Shown here one piece after another: positions 34,646 through 42,799 of a stretch of DNA of 64,000 bases (positions are counted from its first letter, which is position 1; each line of letters begins with the position of its first letter). The position numbers were made by a program, and so were the translations under genes. Origin of the DNA: Candidatus Roseilinea mizusawaensis (GTDB taxonomy: Bacteria; Chloroflexota; Anaerolineae; J036; Brachytrichaceae); assembly GCA_016841965.1 (NCBI GenBank), contig JAEANN010000057.1, positions 1 through 64,000 of the forward strand, given 5' to 3'. The notes under the pieces are model-generated. The model did not search any database and was not told where the DNA came from. It saw nothing but the letters and a program-made list of their open reading frames with translations.

Positions 34646-37600
34646 ATGGCAACGCGGATGGAATCCGCTCTCGCGCCCGTGTCAGGGCGCACTGTGGCTG
34701 AGACTGTAGAAGCCGCTTCTGCACTGGAACCGCGTGTCGCATCGAGCAAGCTGAGCTTGTGGTGCGAGCGCTTCATTGAAGCCGGCTGGTTGGCTGCCCT
34801 CATCGTCGCGCCGCTTTTCTTCAACATCTATTCCAGCCGCGTATTCGAGCCGGATAAGCTCACTACAGTGCGGTCGATTGCGCTGATGATGGCCATTGCA
34901 TGGCTGGTCAAATGGGTCGAGGAGCGCCGCCGACCGGCGCCAGAAGCGCGTGTCACATGGCGCACGCCGTTGGTTTTGCCAACGCTGATCCTGGTTGCCG
35001 TTTACATGATCAGTTCGCTGCTGTCGGTGGCGCCGCGCACAAGTTTGCTCGGCTCATATCAACGTTTGCAGGGCACTTACACGACCTTTTCATATATCGT
35101 GATTTTTTTGCTCATGTTGCAAAACCTGCGCACGCGGGCGCAGGTTGACCGGCTGGTCAATCTGGTCATACTAAACTCGCTGCCGATCGCCATGTATGGC
35201 ATGTTGCAGCGCGCGATGCTGGACCCGCTGCCGTGGGGCGGCGATGTCACCGAGCGCGTGGCCGGCAACATGGGCAATGCCATTTTCATTGCGGCCTACC
35301 TGATCATGACGTTCTTTGTGGCCCTGGGCAAGATCGCAGACGCGATTGCTTCTGTGCTGACCAGCGACGAAGTGCGGCTGGTGGATGCGGTGCGCACAGT
35401 CGGCTATATCTTCATTGCGTTGCTGAATGGCTTTGTGGTCATAGCCCTATCCGGCAGTCGCGGACCGCAGTTGGGCATGCTGGCCGGTTTGTTCTTCATC
35501 ATCTTACTGCTGTCGCAACTGCTGCGGCGCAAGCGATTGCGTCTGCTGCTGACGTTCGGCTGGATCGGCGTCGGCCTTGTGGGCGGTGTGTTCCTGCTTT
35601 TACTGAACATGCCGGACTTTAAGCCCTTTGACGGGCTGCGCCAGATGCCCATCCTGGGCCGGCTGGCGACAGCGTTGTCCTTTACCGAGGGCACCAACGC
35701 CGTGCGCAACTTGATATGGGTAGGCGCCAGCCAGTTGGTAGCCCCACATGATCCCCTCGTCTTCCCAGAACAGCCCAACGATAGCTTCATGATTTGCGTC
35801 GGCCCTGATAACATAGACGCCTGCAACGCCATCCGCCCCCTGATCGGCTATGGGCCAGAATCGATGTATGTGGCCTATAACCGTTTCTATCAGCCCGAGC
35901 TGGCGCACTTCGAGGCGCGCAATGCCTCGCCCGATCGCAGTCACAACGAGACATGGGATGCGCTGGTGATCACGGGTGCTTTCGGCCTACTGGCTTATAT
36001 GTTGCTGTTTGGCACTCTTTTCTACTTTGGCTTTAAGTGGATCGGCCTGATCCGAACGCGATTCGAAAGCATTCTATTTCCATTGCTGCTGCTGATTGGC
36101 AGTATCGTTTCTGCGATCGCATTCATCAGCTTGGTTGGCCTGAGCGCCCTTGGGGTGGGTGTGGCCTTTGGTATCGCCCTGGCATTGCTGCTCTACGTCA
36201 TTGTCAGCGTCCTGATCAACACGTTTGGCAAGACCAGCGTCGAGATGCATTCTAACATGCGCTTGCGCGATCAGGTCATGGTCATTGCTCTGCTCTCGGC
36301 GGTGATGGCGCACTTCATCGAGATCCACCTGGGCATTGCCATCGCGTCGACGCGTACGCATTTTTGGGCATTTGCAGCGATGATGGTCGTGCTTGGTTTG
36401 GGGTGGCTGAATGATTCTCGGCTTGCTGCACCGGCCGACCCTGCGCCTGCCATCGATCAGGATGCCGGCGCATCGGCGGCCAGTCTGTCCACCCTGGGCG
36501 CCGGCGCCAGACCTCGGGCTGTCGAGGCTTCACGGGCAGCCGCCGCCAGCCGGCGCCAGCGTCGCGCTGCCCAGCAGGCGGTTGTTTCGGCCAGTCGCAA
36601 GTCGTCTTCTGGTTTTGCATTGCCGCCCTGGTTTGGGTCGGTCATGGTCAGCGGGCTTTTCCTGGGCTTGATGCTGGGCATTCTGGCGTTCGACTTCACC
36701 ACGAATTCCGACCGAAATACCACGCCGGCTCGCGTGTTCTGGGACGCGCTGACCAAAGTGCGCGGCGAGAATTCTTATGGCGTTCTGATCATGTTCCTGC
36801 TGACCTGGATCGTTGGCAGCCTGTTGCTGGTAGGCGATGCGCATCGCAGCGGCACGCTGATGATCCGCGAGAAAGACAATGTCGCGCCGCTTGCCACGGC
36901 TGTGGCGCTGTGCATGTCGGTGTCGTTGCTGATCACGGTGGCGTTTGGCACATTCATCGCCGGCCGGCTGGTGGAGTTTGTCTCCGTCGGCCAAAACACC
37001 GTCGATACCATCCTGGGCATTGCCGAGCAACTCGGCGCGTTCCCGGCCTACCTGTACGTGCTGATCGGCGTGGTGATGGTGGTGGCCGCGTTGTTGATGC
37101 GCCGCGAGGAGCCTGCACAACCCCGCGAAGCCATGACGGCCGGTGGATTGGCCCTCGCCCTGGTTGCCATCCCGATCGGTCTGTGGACGATGTCAACCAG
37201 CAATCTTCAGCCGATTGCTGCCGATATTGTCTACAAGCAAGCCTCGCCCTGGGACCAGCAGGGAAGTACTGTCCTTCAGCCGGGCACCAATGTGCAGGGC
37301 TGGGACATGGCCATCGAACACTACCGCCGCGCCATCGCGCTGGCGCCCAACGAAGACTTTTACTATTTGTGGCTGGGCCGCGCCCTGCTCGAGAAGGCCA
37401 AGTCCACACAGAACGTGCAGGCATTGCGCACCTGGCCCGATAACGTCTCCTTCACAAAAGTGATCGACGACGGCCCGCAAAACTGGAACCGGTTGCCGAA
37501 CACCCTGCCATCGGCAACTATGAGCCGCGAGGATTTGCTTACTGCTGCTGAGGTCATTCTCAACGAAGCCCGCATCATCAATCCGCTCAATACCGACCAC

Positions 37601-38314
37601 AGCGCCAACCTGGCTCGCATGTGGCGGCAATCTGGCGACATTGCGACCGATCCCCAGGTCAGGCAGCAGCGATATCTTAAGGCGTCGAAGGAATACGAAA
37701 CGGCCACGATGCTTAGCCCGAAGAATGCCGTCTTGTGGAATGAATGGGGTTCGTTGTATCTCTATTCATTCAATGATATGGAAAAGGCGATGCAGAAGTT
37801 CGACCACTCGTTGAGCATCGACAAGAAATTTGACCAGACCTACTTGTTGCGTGGCGAACTGCTGATGCAGCAGGCAACTCGCCTGGATCAGGAACGTCAA
37901 ATTGCGGCCCAGATTGTTGCGACCACCCCGGCCACTGATACGCAGGCGTTGCAGCAGGCACAGGCGGCGCAACAGGCGGCCGAAGAGGCTTTCCGTGCCA
38001 AGTTGCGCGAAGCCCGCATTGAATTCACGAATGCCATCAGCGTCAATCAGAACAGCTCCCAAGCGTACAGCGTCCTCACGTACATTGATCAGCAACTTGG
38101 CGACATTGCTTCAGCCATCAGCGTTACCCAGGCGTTGATCGACCTAAACCCCACAGACTGGAATGCTTACAGGAATCTGGCCCTGCTGTATCGAGACGCG
38201 AATCAGATGGATCTTGCGCTCGAGGCGGCTCAAAAGGCCCTTGAGTTAGCGCCCCAAGACCAAAAGGCCATATTCCAGCAATGGATCACGCAACTAGGCG
38301 GCAGTGCGCCGTAG
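34646..38314 (+). CDS. O-antigen ligase/polymerase-like membrane protein with TPR tail
   Basis: A 1222-residue protein. The N-terminal half has many membrane helices with O-antigen ligase (Wzy/WaaL) features: IALSGSRGPQLGMLAGLFFII with the conserved Arg, and a large outside loop ending SHNETWDALVITGAFGLLAY. Further helices run to about residue 850. The last 350 residues are tetratricopeptide repeats (YYRRAIALAPNEDFYYLWLG, EYETATMLSPKNAVLWNEWG, AAQKALELAPQDQKAIF). It probably joins or polymerises a lipid-linked glycan at the outer face. First gene of the cluster with a WecA-like transferase and sugar dehydrogenase. GAGG precedes the ATG. Confidence 0.88.
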   Translation: MATRMESALAPVSGRTVAETVEAASALEPRVASSKLSLWCERFIEAGWLAALIVAPLFFNIYSSRVFEPDKLTTVRSIALMMAIAWLVKWVEERRRPAPEARVTWRTPLVLPTLILVAVYMISSLLSVAPRTSLLGSYQRLQGTYTTFSYIVIFLLMLQNLRTRAQVDRLVNLVILNSLPIAMYGMLQRAMLDPLPWGGDVTERVAGNMGNAIFIAAYLIMTFFVALGKIADAIASVLTSDEVRLVDAVRTVGYIFIALLNGFVVIALSGSRGPQLGMLAGLFFIILLLSQLLRRKRLRLLLTFGWIGVGLVGGVFLLLLNMPDFKPFDGLRQMPILGRLATALSFTEGTNAVRNLIWVGASQLVAPHDPLVFPEQPNDSFMICVGPDNIDACNAIRPLIGYGPESMYVAYNRFYQPELAHFEARNASPDRSHNETWDALVITGAFGLLAYMLLFGTLFYFGFKWIGLIRTRFESILFPLLLLIGSIVSAIAFISLVGLSALGVGVAFGIALALLLYVIVSVLINTFGKTSVEMHSNMRLRDQVMVIALLSAVMAHFIEIHLGIAIASTRTHFWAFAAMMVVLGLGWLNDSRLAAPADPAPAIDQDAGASAASLSTLGAGARPRAVEASRAAAASRRQRRAAQQAVVSASRKSSSGFALPPWFGSVMVSGLFLGLMLGILAFDFTTNSDRNTTPARVFWDALTKVRGENSYGVLIMFLLTWIVGSLLLVGDAHRSGTLMIREKDNVAPLATAVALCMSVSLLITVAFGTFIAGRLVEFVSVGQNTVDTILGIAEQLGAFPAYLYVLIGVVMVVAALLMRREEPAQPREAMTAGGLALALVAIPIGLWTMSTSNLQPIAADIVYKQASPWDQQGSTVLQPGTNVQGWDMAIEHYRRAIALAPNEDFYYLWLGRALLEKAKSTQNVQALRTWPDNVSFTKVIDDGPQNWNRLPNTLPSATMSREDLLTAAEVILNEARIINPLNTDHSANLARMWRQSGDIATDPQVRQQRYLKASKEYETATMLSPKNAVLWNEWGSLYLYSFNDMEKAMQKFDHSLSIDKKFDQTYLLRGELLMQQATRLDQERQIAAQIVATTPATDTQALQQAQAAQQAAEEAFRAKLREARIEFTNAISVNQNSSQAYSVLTYIDQQLGDIASAISVTQALIDLNPTDWNAYRNLALLYRDANQMDLALEAAQKALELAPQDQKAIFQQWITQLGGSAP

Positions 38315-38342
38315 GCCTGCGTTGCATCGCGCTCACACAGGC

Positions 38343-39407
38343 ATGGACATCGTTACCACAGTCATCATTCTCTTTGTTGGCGCGTTGGTGATCGCCACTG
38401 CAATGACGCCGGTCAGCAAGTGGCTGGCGCCGCGCGTAGGAGTCATGGATAAGCCAAACGCCCGAAAAATCCATGCTGCCCCCGTGCCGCGCATGGGCGG
38501 GACGGCCATCTTTGTGGCGGTTATGGTTGTTGTGGTGCTGTTTGGCGGGCAGCAGGAGGTGCAACAGACTGCAGCGATTCTGTTCGGCGCTGCCTTCATG
38601 TCTTTTCTGGGGCTGGCCGATGATCGATTTACCCTCAGCGCCTATCTGCGGCTGGTGCTGCAATTTGGCGCTGCGCTGTTTGTCTGGTTTGCCGGCATCC
38701 GCATCCGGATGTTTTCCATCGACTGGCTCGACGCCGCGCTCACCGTGCTGTGGATTGTCGGCATCTCGAACGCAATGAACTTTCTCGACAACATGGATGG
38801 CCTGCTGGCCGGCATCAGCGCGATCATGGCGGGCTTCTTTCTGGTGCTGGCTGTGTTAAATGGCCAGGTGCTGGTAGCCACGTTCTCGGCTGCGCTGATG
38901 GGCGCTTGCATCGGTTTTCTGTTCTGGAATCTCAACCCGGCCAGCGTGTTCATGGGCGATTCGGGCAGTATGTTTCTCGGCTTTCTGCTGGCGTGTGTGG
39001 CGATCAAGCTGCGCTTCGTCGCTCAGTCTCCGGGTGTGTCGTGGATGGTGCCTATGATCGTGATGGCGCTGCCGGTGTTCGATACCACCATGGTCGTCAT
39101 CTCGCGTCTGCGGCGTGGCAAAAATCCACTGACCACACCCGGCAAGGATCACACGTCGCATCGCATCGCCGAGCATGGATTCAGCCGGCGCGAAGCGGTG
39201 TTGATCCTATATTTGGTGTGCTGTGCACTTGGCCTTGTGGCGTTGCTTGTTTCGGCGGCCAATGAGACCGCCGCGCGCATCCTGGGCATTGCGGTTGCCT
39301 GTGTGGCAGGCTATATGCTTTGGTACATGGAGTTTGGACCTTGGAAGCTCAAAACGATCCCCAATGGAGTAGTCAAAGACCGTCAGACCAACGTATCGCA
39401 GTCATAG
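38343..39407 (+). CDS. undecaprenyl-phosphate sugar-1-phosphate transferase (WecA/TagO family)
   Basis: A 354-residue polytopic enzyme that starts lipid-linked glycan synthesis by moving a HexNAc-1-phosphate to undecaprenyl phosphate. Signature motifs in order: DKPNARKIHAAPVPRMGG, LADDRF, NAMNFLDNMDGLLAG, FMGDSGSMFLGFLL and GKDHTSHRI. ATG 38343 agrees with the first helix. It lies 28 bases after the ligase gene and overlaps the following dehydrogenase gene. Confidence 0.93.
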   Translation: MDIVTTVIILFVGALVIATAMTPVSKWLAPRVGVMDKPNARKIHAAPVPRMGGTAIFVAVMVVVVLFGGQQEVQQTAAILFGAAFMSFLGLADDRFTLSAYLRLVLQFGAALFVWFAGIRIRMFSIDWLDAALTVLWIVGISNAMNFLDNMDGLLAGISAIMAGFFLVLAVLNGQVLVATFSAALMGACIGFLFWNLNPASVFMGDSGSMFLGFLLACVAIKLRFVAQSPGVSWMVPMIVMALPVFDTTMVVISRLRRGKNPLTTPGKDHTSHRIAEHGFSRREAVLILYLVCCALGLVALLVSAANETAARILGIAVACVAGYMLWYMEFGPWKLKTIPNGVVKDRQTNVSQS

Positions 39408-40696
39408 GCCTGGGCTATGTTGGTCTGCCTCTCGCCATTGCCTTTGCCCGCCGCGGGCGTCATGTGGTAGGTGTGGACCTCGACCCGCGTAAAGTCAGTC
39501 AGCTCGGTGCGCGGGTCAGCTATATCCCCGATGTCCCCACGGCAGACGTAGCTGCCGCCGTGGAGGCCGGCTGTTTTGAAGCCACCGCAGACTACGACCG
39601 GCTGCGAGATCGCGATGTCATCTTTATCTGCGTCCCGACGCCGTATGATGCCATGCGCGCGCCGGACTTGTCCTTCATCGTCAGCGCCGCCGAGGGCATC
39701 TGCTCTCGTTTGCAGCGCGGTCAGTTGGTCGTTCTGCAAAGCACGACTTACCCCGGCACCACCGAAGAGATCGTCCAGCCTATTTTAGAGAAGAGTGGTC
39801 TCAAAGGCGGAATTGATTTTGATCTTGCTTTCTCGCCAGAGCGCATCGATCCTGGTCGCACCGATTTCACTGTTGTCAACACTCCCAAAGTGGTGGGTGG
39901 GGTCACGCCACAAGCCACAACACGGGCCGCTGAACTGCTCAGCATCATGGGCGCCCCGATTGTGCAAGTGTCCTCACCCCGCTCGGCTGAGATGACCAAG
40001 CTGCTTGAAAACATCTTCCGTTCGGTCAACATCGCGCTGGTCAACGAGTTGGCGCGCCTGTGCGAGCGCATGGGTATCGACATCTGGGAAGTCATCAACG
40101 CTGCTAAAACCAAGCCATTTGGCTATATGCCATTTACGCCTGGCCCCGGCGTCGGCGGCCACTGCATCGGCGTCGATCCCTACTACTTGTCGTGGAAAGC
40201 GCGCGAGTTTGACTTTTACACCCGCTTCATTGAACTGGCGGCAGAAGTCAATCAGTCGATGCCCTTTCACGTGATCGATCTGACCGAAATAGCGCTGAGC
40301 GCGATCGGCATGCCTTTGCGCGATGCGCAAGTGCTTGTGCTGGGTGTTGCATTCAAGCGCGATATCGATGACGCGCGCAATTCCCCTTCCGAGCGGATCA
40401 TCGAGTTGCTGCTCAATCGCGGCGCAAAAGTCACCTATCATGACCCCTACGTGCCGCGTTTCCAAATTGGCGGCGATGTCTTTCATCGCAAGGTCGAGTC
40501 ATTGGTGTCACAGCCTCTCACCGAAGCCAGCCTTAAAGCGGCTGATTGTGTGGTGATTGCTACCGGTCATCGCAGCATCGACTACGCGTATGTGGTCAGG
40601 CATGCTCGCGCTGTAGTGGACTGTTGCAACGCGACCGCCTCGGTCAAAGAGGGGCGCTCGAAGATCGTGCGACTGGGGAGCGGCATTGGCGGGTGA
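39341..40696 (+). CDS. UDP-sugar 6-dehydrogenase (UDP-ManNAcA/UDP-Glc DH family)
   Basis: A 451-residue NAD-dependent dehydrogenase making a UDP-hexuronic acid. AVIGLGYVGLPLAIAFARRG is the NAD fold; STTYPGTTEE and FSPERIDPGR follow. The catalytic Cys lies in PGPGVGGHCIGVDPYYLSWKA, and LGVAFKRDIDDARNSPS precedes the UDP-binding domain. The VGGHCIGVDP form is closest to UDP-N-acetylmannosaminuronate-type enzymes. Start TTG 39341 is chosen for GGAG nine bases upstream, overlapping the transferase gene by 67 bases; TTG 39320 is the alternative. Confidence 0.92.
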   Translation: MEAQNDPQWSSQRPSDQRIAVIGLGYVGLPLAIAFARRGRHVVGVDLDPRKVSQLGARVSYIPDVPTADVAAAVEAGCFEATADYDRLRDRDVIFICVPTPYDAMRAPDLSFIVSAAEGICSRLQRGQLVVLQSTTYPGTTEEIVQPILEKSGLKGGIDFDLAFSPERIDPGRTDFTVVNTPKVVGGVTPQATTRAAELLSIMGAPIVQVSSPRSAEMTKLLENIFRSVNIALVNELARLCERMGIDIWEVINAAKTKPFGYMPFTPGPGVGGHCIGVDPYYLSWKAREFDFYTRFIELAAEVNQSMPFHVIDLTEIALSAIGMPLRDAQVLVLGVAFKRDIDDARNSPSERIIELLLNRGAKVTYHDPYVPRFQIGGDVFHRKVESLVSQPLTEASLKAADCVVIATGHRSIDYAYVVRHARAVVDCCNATASVKEGRSKIVRLGSGIGG

Positions 40697-40707
40697 GCGC
40701 AACAGAG

Positions 40708-40743
40708 TAATGCGCCACGTAACACGCCGCGTAATACGCCACA
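40708..40743. repeat. three degenerate 12-bp repeats near tRNA-Val
   Basis: TAATGCGCCACG, TAACACGCCGCG and TAATACGCCACA stand in tandem. Related pieces, TATACGCC and ATTACGCC, occur on the other side of the tRNA at 40903-40918. Confidence 0.7.
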
Positions 40744-40806
40744 CTGGCGGCAGGTGCGAACCCGTCCTCAACCGGCTACCAATCTGCAGCGGCGCGATCG
40801 CAGAGA

Positions 40807-40880
40807 TGGGTAGTACAGGACTCGAACCTGTGACCTCTTGTGTGTAAAACAAGCGCTCTAACCAACTGAGCTAACCACCC
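40807..40880 (-). tRNA. tRNA-Val (anticodon UAC)
   Basis: The minus strand folds as a standard cloverleaf of 74 bases: acceptor GGGTGGT/ACTACCC, D-arm GCTCAGTTGGTTAGAGC, anticodon stem CTTGT/ACAAG with loop TTTACAC (anticodon TAC), T-arm CAGGTTCGAGTCCTG and discriminator A. CCA is not encoded. A TATAAT box lies 20 bases upstream (40906-40901). Confidence 0.97.
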
Positions 40881-40900
40881 GGCTCTTTTGCGCGCCGAAG

Positions 40901-40906
40901 ATTATA
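40901..40906 (-). promoter_or_regulatory. -10 box of tRNA-Val
   Basis: Perfect TATAAT on the minus strand, 20 bases upstream of the mature tRNA 5' end. No convincing -35 was seen. Confidence 0.6.
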
Positions 40907-41016
40907 CGCCATTACGCCTCGCGCCATCTTGCTTTTGTTTCCCGCCTCATCCTGGCATCGTTGTGTTCTCATCTGGCTCGGCTACGCTGGCAATTGCTAT
41001 GAACGGCTGTCGCGGC

Positions 41017-41691
41017 ATGATCACGCTGAACCACGTCACCAAAAGCTATCAGGAAGCCGGCGCAACCCGGCTGGTGCTCAATGATATTAGCGCCGAGTTC
41101 GGATGCGGCGAGTTCGTTGTGCTGCTAGGCAAGAGCGGCTCTGGCAAAAGTACGCTCCTTAATCTCATCGGCGGCCTGGATACCCCTACTGCCGGCGAAG
41201 TGCTCATCGATGGCCAGTCGTTGACACGCATGAGCGACCACGAACGCACGCTGTTTCGACGTCGCCATTTTGGATTCGTCTTCCAGGCTTTCAATCTGAT
41301 CCCAACTCTGACCGTCGAGGAAAACGTGATGCTGCCGGTGGAACTGGCGAATGGGCATCGGCCGACTTCGGCGATCGCCCGGCGCGCACACGAGTTGCTT
41401 GCCAGTGTGGGGCTGGAAAGCCGGGCCAGGTCGTTCCCCGACCGGCTGAGTGGTGGTGAGCAGCAGCGTGTTGCTATTGCCCGCGCGCTAGCAAACGACC
41501 CACTTGTTGTCCTCGCTGATGAACCAACCGGAAATTTGGACGCAGACACGGGAAAGCGCGTTCTCGATCTTTTAGACCAGTTGACACGACGTGCGGGCAA
41601 GAATCTTGTCATGGTTACGCACAGCGAAGAGGTCATCGGTGTGGCAGATCGTGTGCTACGCTTGCGCGATGCCAGCTTGTCTACAACATAA
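41017..41691 (+). CDS. ABC transporter ATP-binding protein (LolD/MacB/FtsE type)
   Basis: A 224-residue ATPase. [11 protein letters not shown] opens it; [22 protein letters not shown] is the Walker A region; [21 protein letters not shown] the Q-loop; [15 protein letters not shown] the signature; [12 protein letters not shown] Walker B; and MVTHSEE the H-loop. The sequence fits the group that works with FtsX/MacB-type permeases, but no permease is nearby, so its partner must be elsewhere. ATG 41017 suits the family; ATG 40999 is possible. Neither has a clear ribosome site. Confidence 0.92.
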   Translation: MITLNHVTKSYQEAGATRLVLNDISAEFGCGEFVVLLGKSGSGKSTLLNLIGGLDTPTAGEVLIDGQSLTRMSDHERTLFRRRHFGFVFQAFNLIPTLTVEENVMLPVELANGHRPTSAIARRAHELLASVGLESRARSFPDRLSGGEQQRVAIARALANDPLVVLADEPTGNLDADTGKRVLDLLDQLTRRAGKNLVMVTHSEEVIGVADRVLRLRDASLSTT

Positions 41692-41776
41692 ATTGCGCTG
41701 ATCGATTTAACTATTCAAACTCACACACACACAGTGAGCAAGTCAAACTTTCCCGACAGACAAACTGTCAGACCTG

Positions 41777-41785
41777 TGCTATGAT
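41777..41785 (+). promoter_or_regulatory. extended -10 promoter before the regulator gene
   Basis: TGCTATGAT (TGn-TATGAT), 68 bases before the regulator ATG, which has CAGGAG upstream. No clear -35. The region 41692-41853 also shows the dinucleotide run ACACACACACA at 41731-41742. Confidence 0.55.
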
Positions 41786-41853
41786 TTTCTGCGAAAGCCA
41801 GTGCACAGATAGCTACTTGCTAGATTATCATTAGTAACAGGAGTTCTGAATCG

Positions 41854-42600
41854 ATGTCTGACAGTGCCCCTCAAAGGAAGAGCGCAATTTACATGACCAA
41901 TGGTGAAGGCCCTGACGAGGCTATATTGCAGGGATTGCGTGGCGCAGGCTGTGAGGTCACACAAACTCATGGCATTGCCCAAACTCTAGAGGTGATTCGA
42001 TCACTGCCGGAAGGCGAAGTCCCCTTACTAGTGGCAGAGGTGCAATCCGGCGCAATGCCGCTGCTCGCCTTGCTGCGCGAGCGCAGCGCCGAGATGCCCC
42101 CCACGCTGCTGCTCGACCGGGTGGGCAACGATATTTATGTGCCCATCAAGGCGCTTGAGTTTGGCGTTAGGGCGTATGTGCTGTCCAGCCAACCTGCCAT
42201 CGAGCGCGAGATTACAGCTCAGTTGGCAGCCCAGCGGGCTTTAGCTCATGCCAGTGTCGAGTTGCGCCGTGAGGCATCGCCTGCAAGCGCGACCAGCGGC
42301 GAACTCGGTGATGATTTTGACTGGGATCCAGTGGCCCATGTGATTCGTGTTGCCGGCAAGTACATCCATCTCAGCCCGATCGAGGGACGCATTTTCGATC
42401 TGTTACTGAAGAATCAAGGCCACACGGTCACGCTTCAGGACTTCATTCAGCACGCCTTGAAGAAGCAGGATGTTAATCAAAAAACCGCTATTGAGCAACT
42501 TCGGCCTCACATGATGCGACTGCGCCGCAAGCTGGTAGTACACCCGCCTCTGGCAGAGCGTATCGTCAATACCCGTGGTTCTGGCTACATGATGACGTAA
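41854..42600 (+). CDS. atypical OmpR/PhoB-type response regulator
   Basis: A 248-residue protein. The first 125 residues have the alternating pattern of a receiver fold, but the N-terminal acidic pair is replaced by TNGEG and the phosphoacceptor position reads LLVAEVQSG, with Glu62 where Asp is expected. Residues about 160-248 are a winged helix: LSPIEGRIFDLLLKNQGHTVT, then HMMRLRRKLVVHPPLAERIVNTRGSGYMM. It therefore probably binds DNA without aspartyl phosphorylation. Its neighbours are an orphan ABC ATPase upstream and a convergent histidine kinase downstream. Confidence 0.85.
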   Translation: MSDSAPQRKSAIYMTNGEGPDEAILQGLRGAGCEVTQTHGIAQTLEVIRSLPEGEVPLLVAEVQSGAMPLLALLRERSAEMPPTLLLDRVGNDIYVPIKALEFGVRAYVLSSQPAIEREITAQLAAQRALAHASVELRREASPASATSGELGDDFDWDPVAHVIRVAGKYIHLSPIEGRIFDLLLKNQGHTVTLQDFIQHALKKQDVNQKTAIEQLRPHMMRLRRKLVVHPPLAERIVNTRGSGYMMT

Positions 42601-42636
42601 CGCCAGGGCGCAAGCCTCATCAAAGATATGCTGTGT

Positions 42637-42670
42637 CGGCAGGGTCACGTTTTAGCGACCCTGCCGTTTT
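42637..42670 (+). terminator. intrinsic terminator after the regulator gene
   Basis: CGGCAGGGTC (42637-42646) pairs perfectly with GACCCTGCCG (42657-42666), followed by TTTT. A textbook rho-independent terminator 37 bases after the stop. Confidence 0.92.
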
Positions 42671-42799
42671 GATTGGCTGCATCATCATGACCGCGCCATG
42701 CTGCTGTGGATGGGTGGCTGTTCCAGAAGCAGACTCTATAGGCCAGCCATCCCTCTAATCAAGCACGAGAGCTGACACCCCGTTTGGTAGCCGAAGGTG

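Noticed and set aside
40681-40920. Integration site at tRNA-Val
   Set aside because: Short related repeats flank the tRNA, but there is no integrase, no copy of the tRNA 3' end and no foreign gene block.
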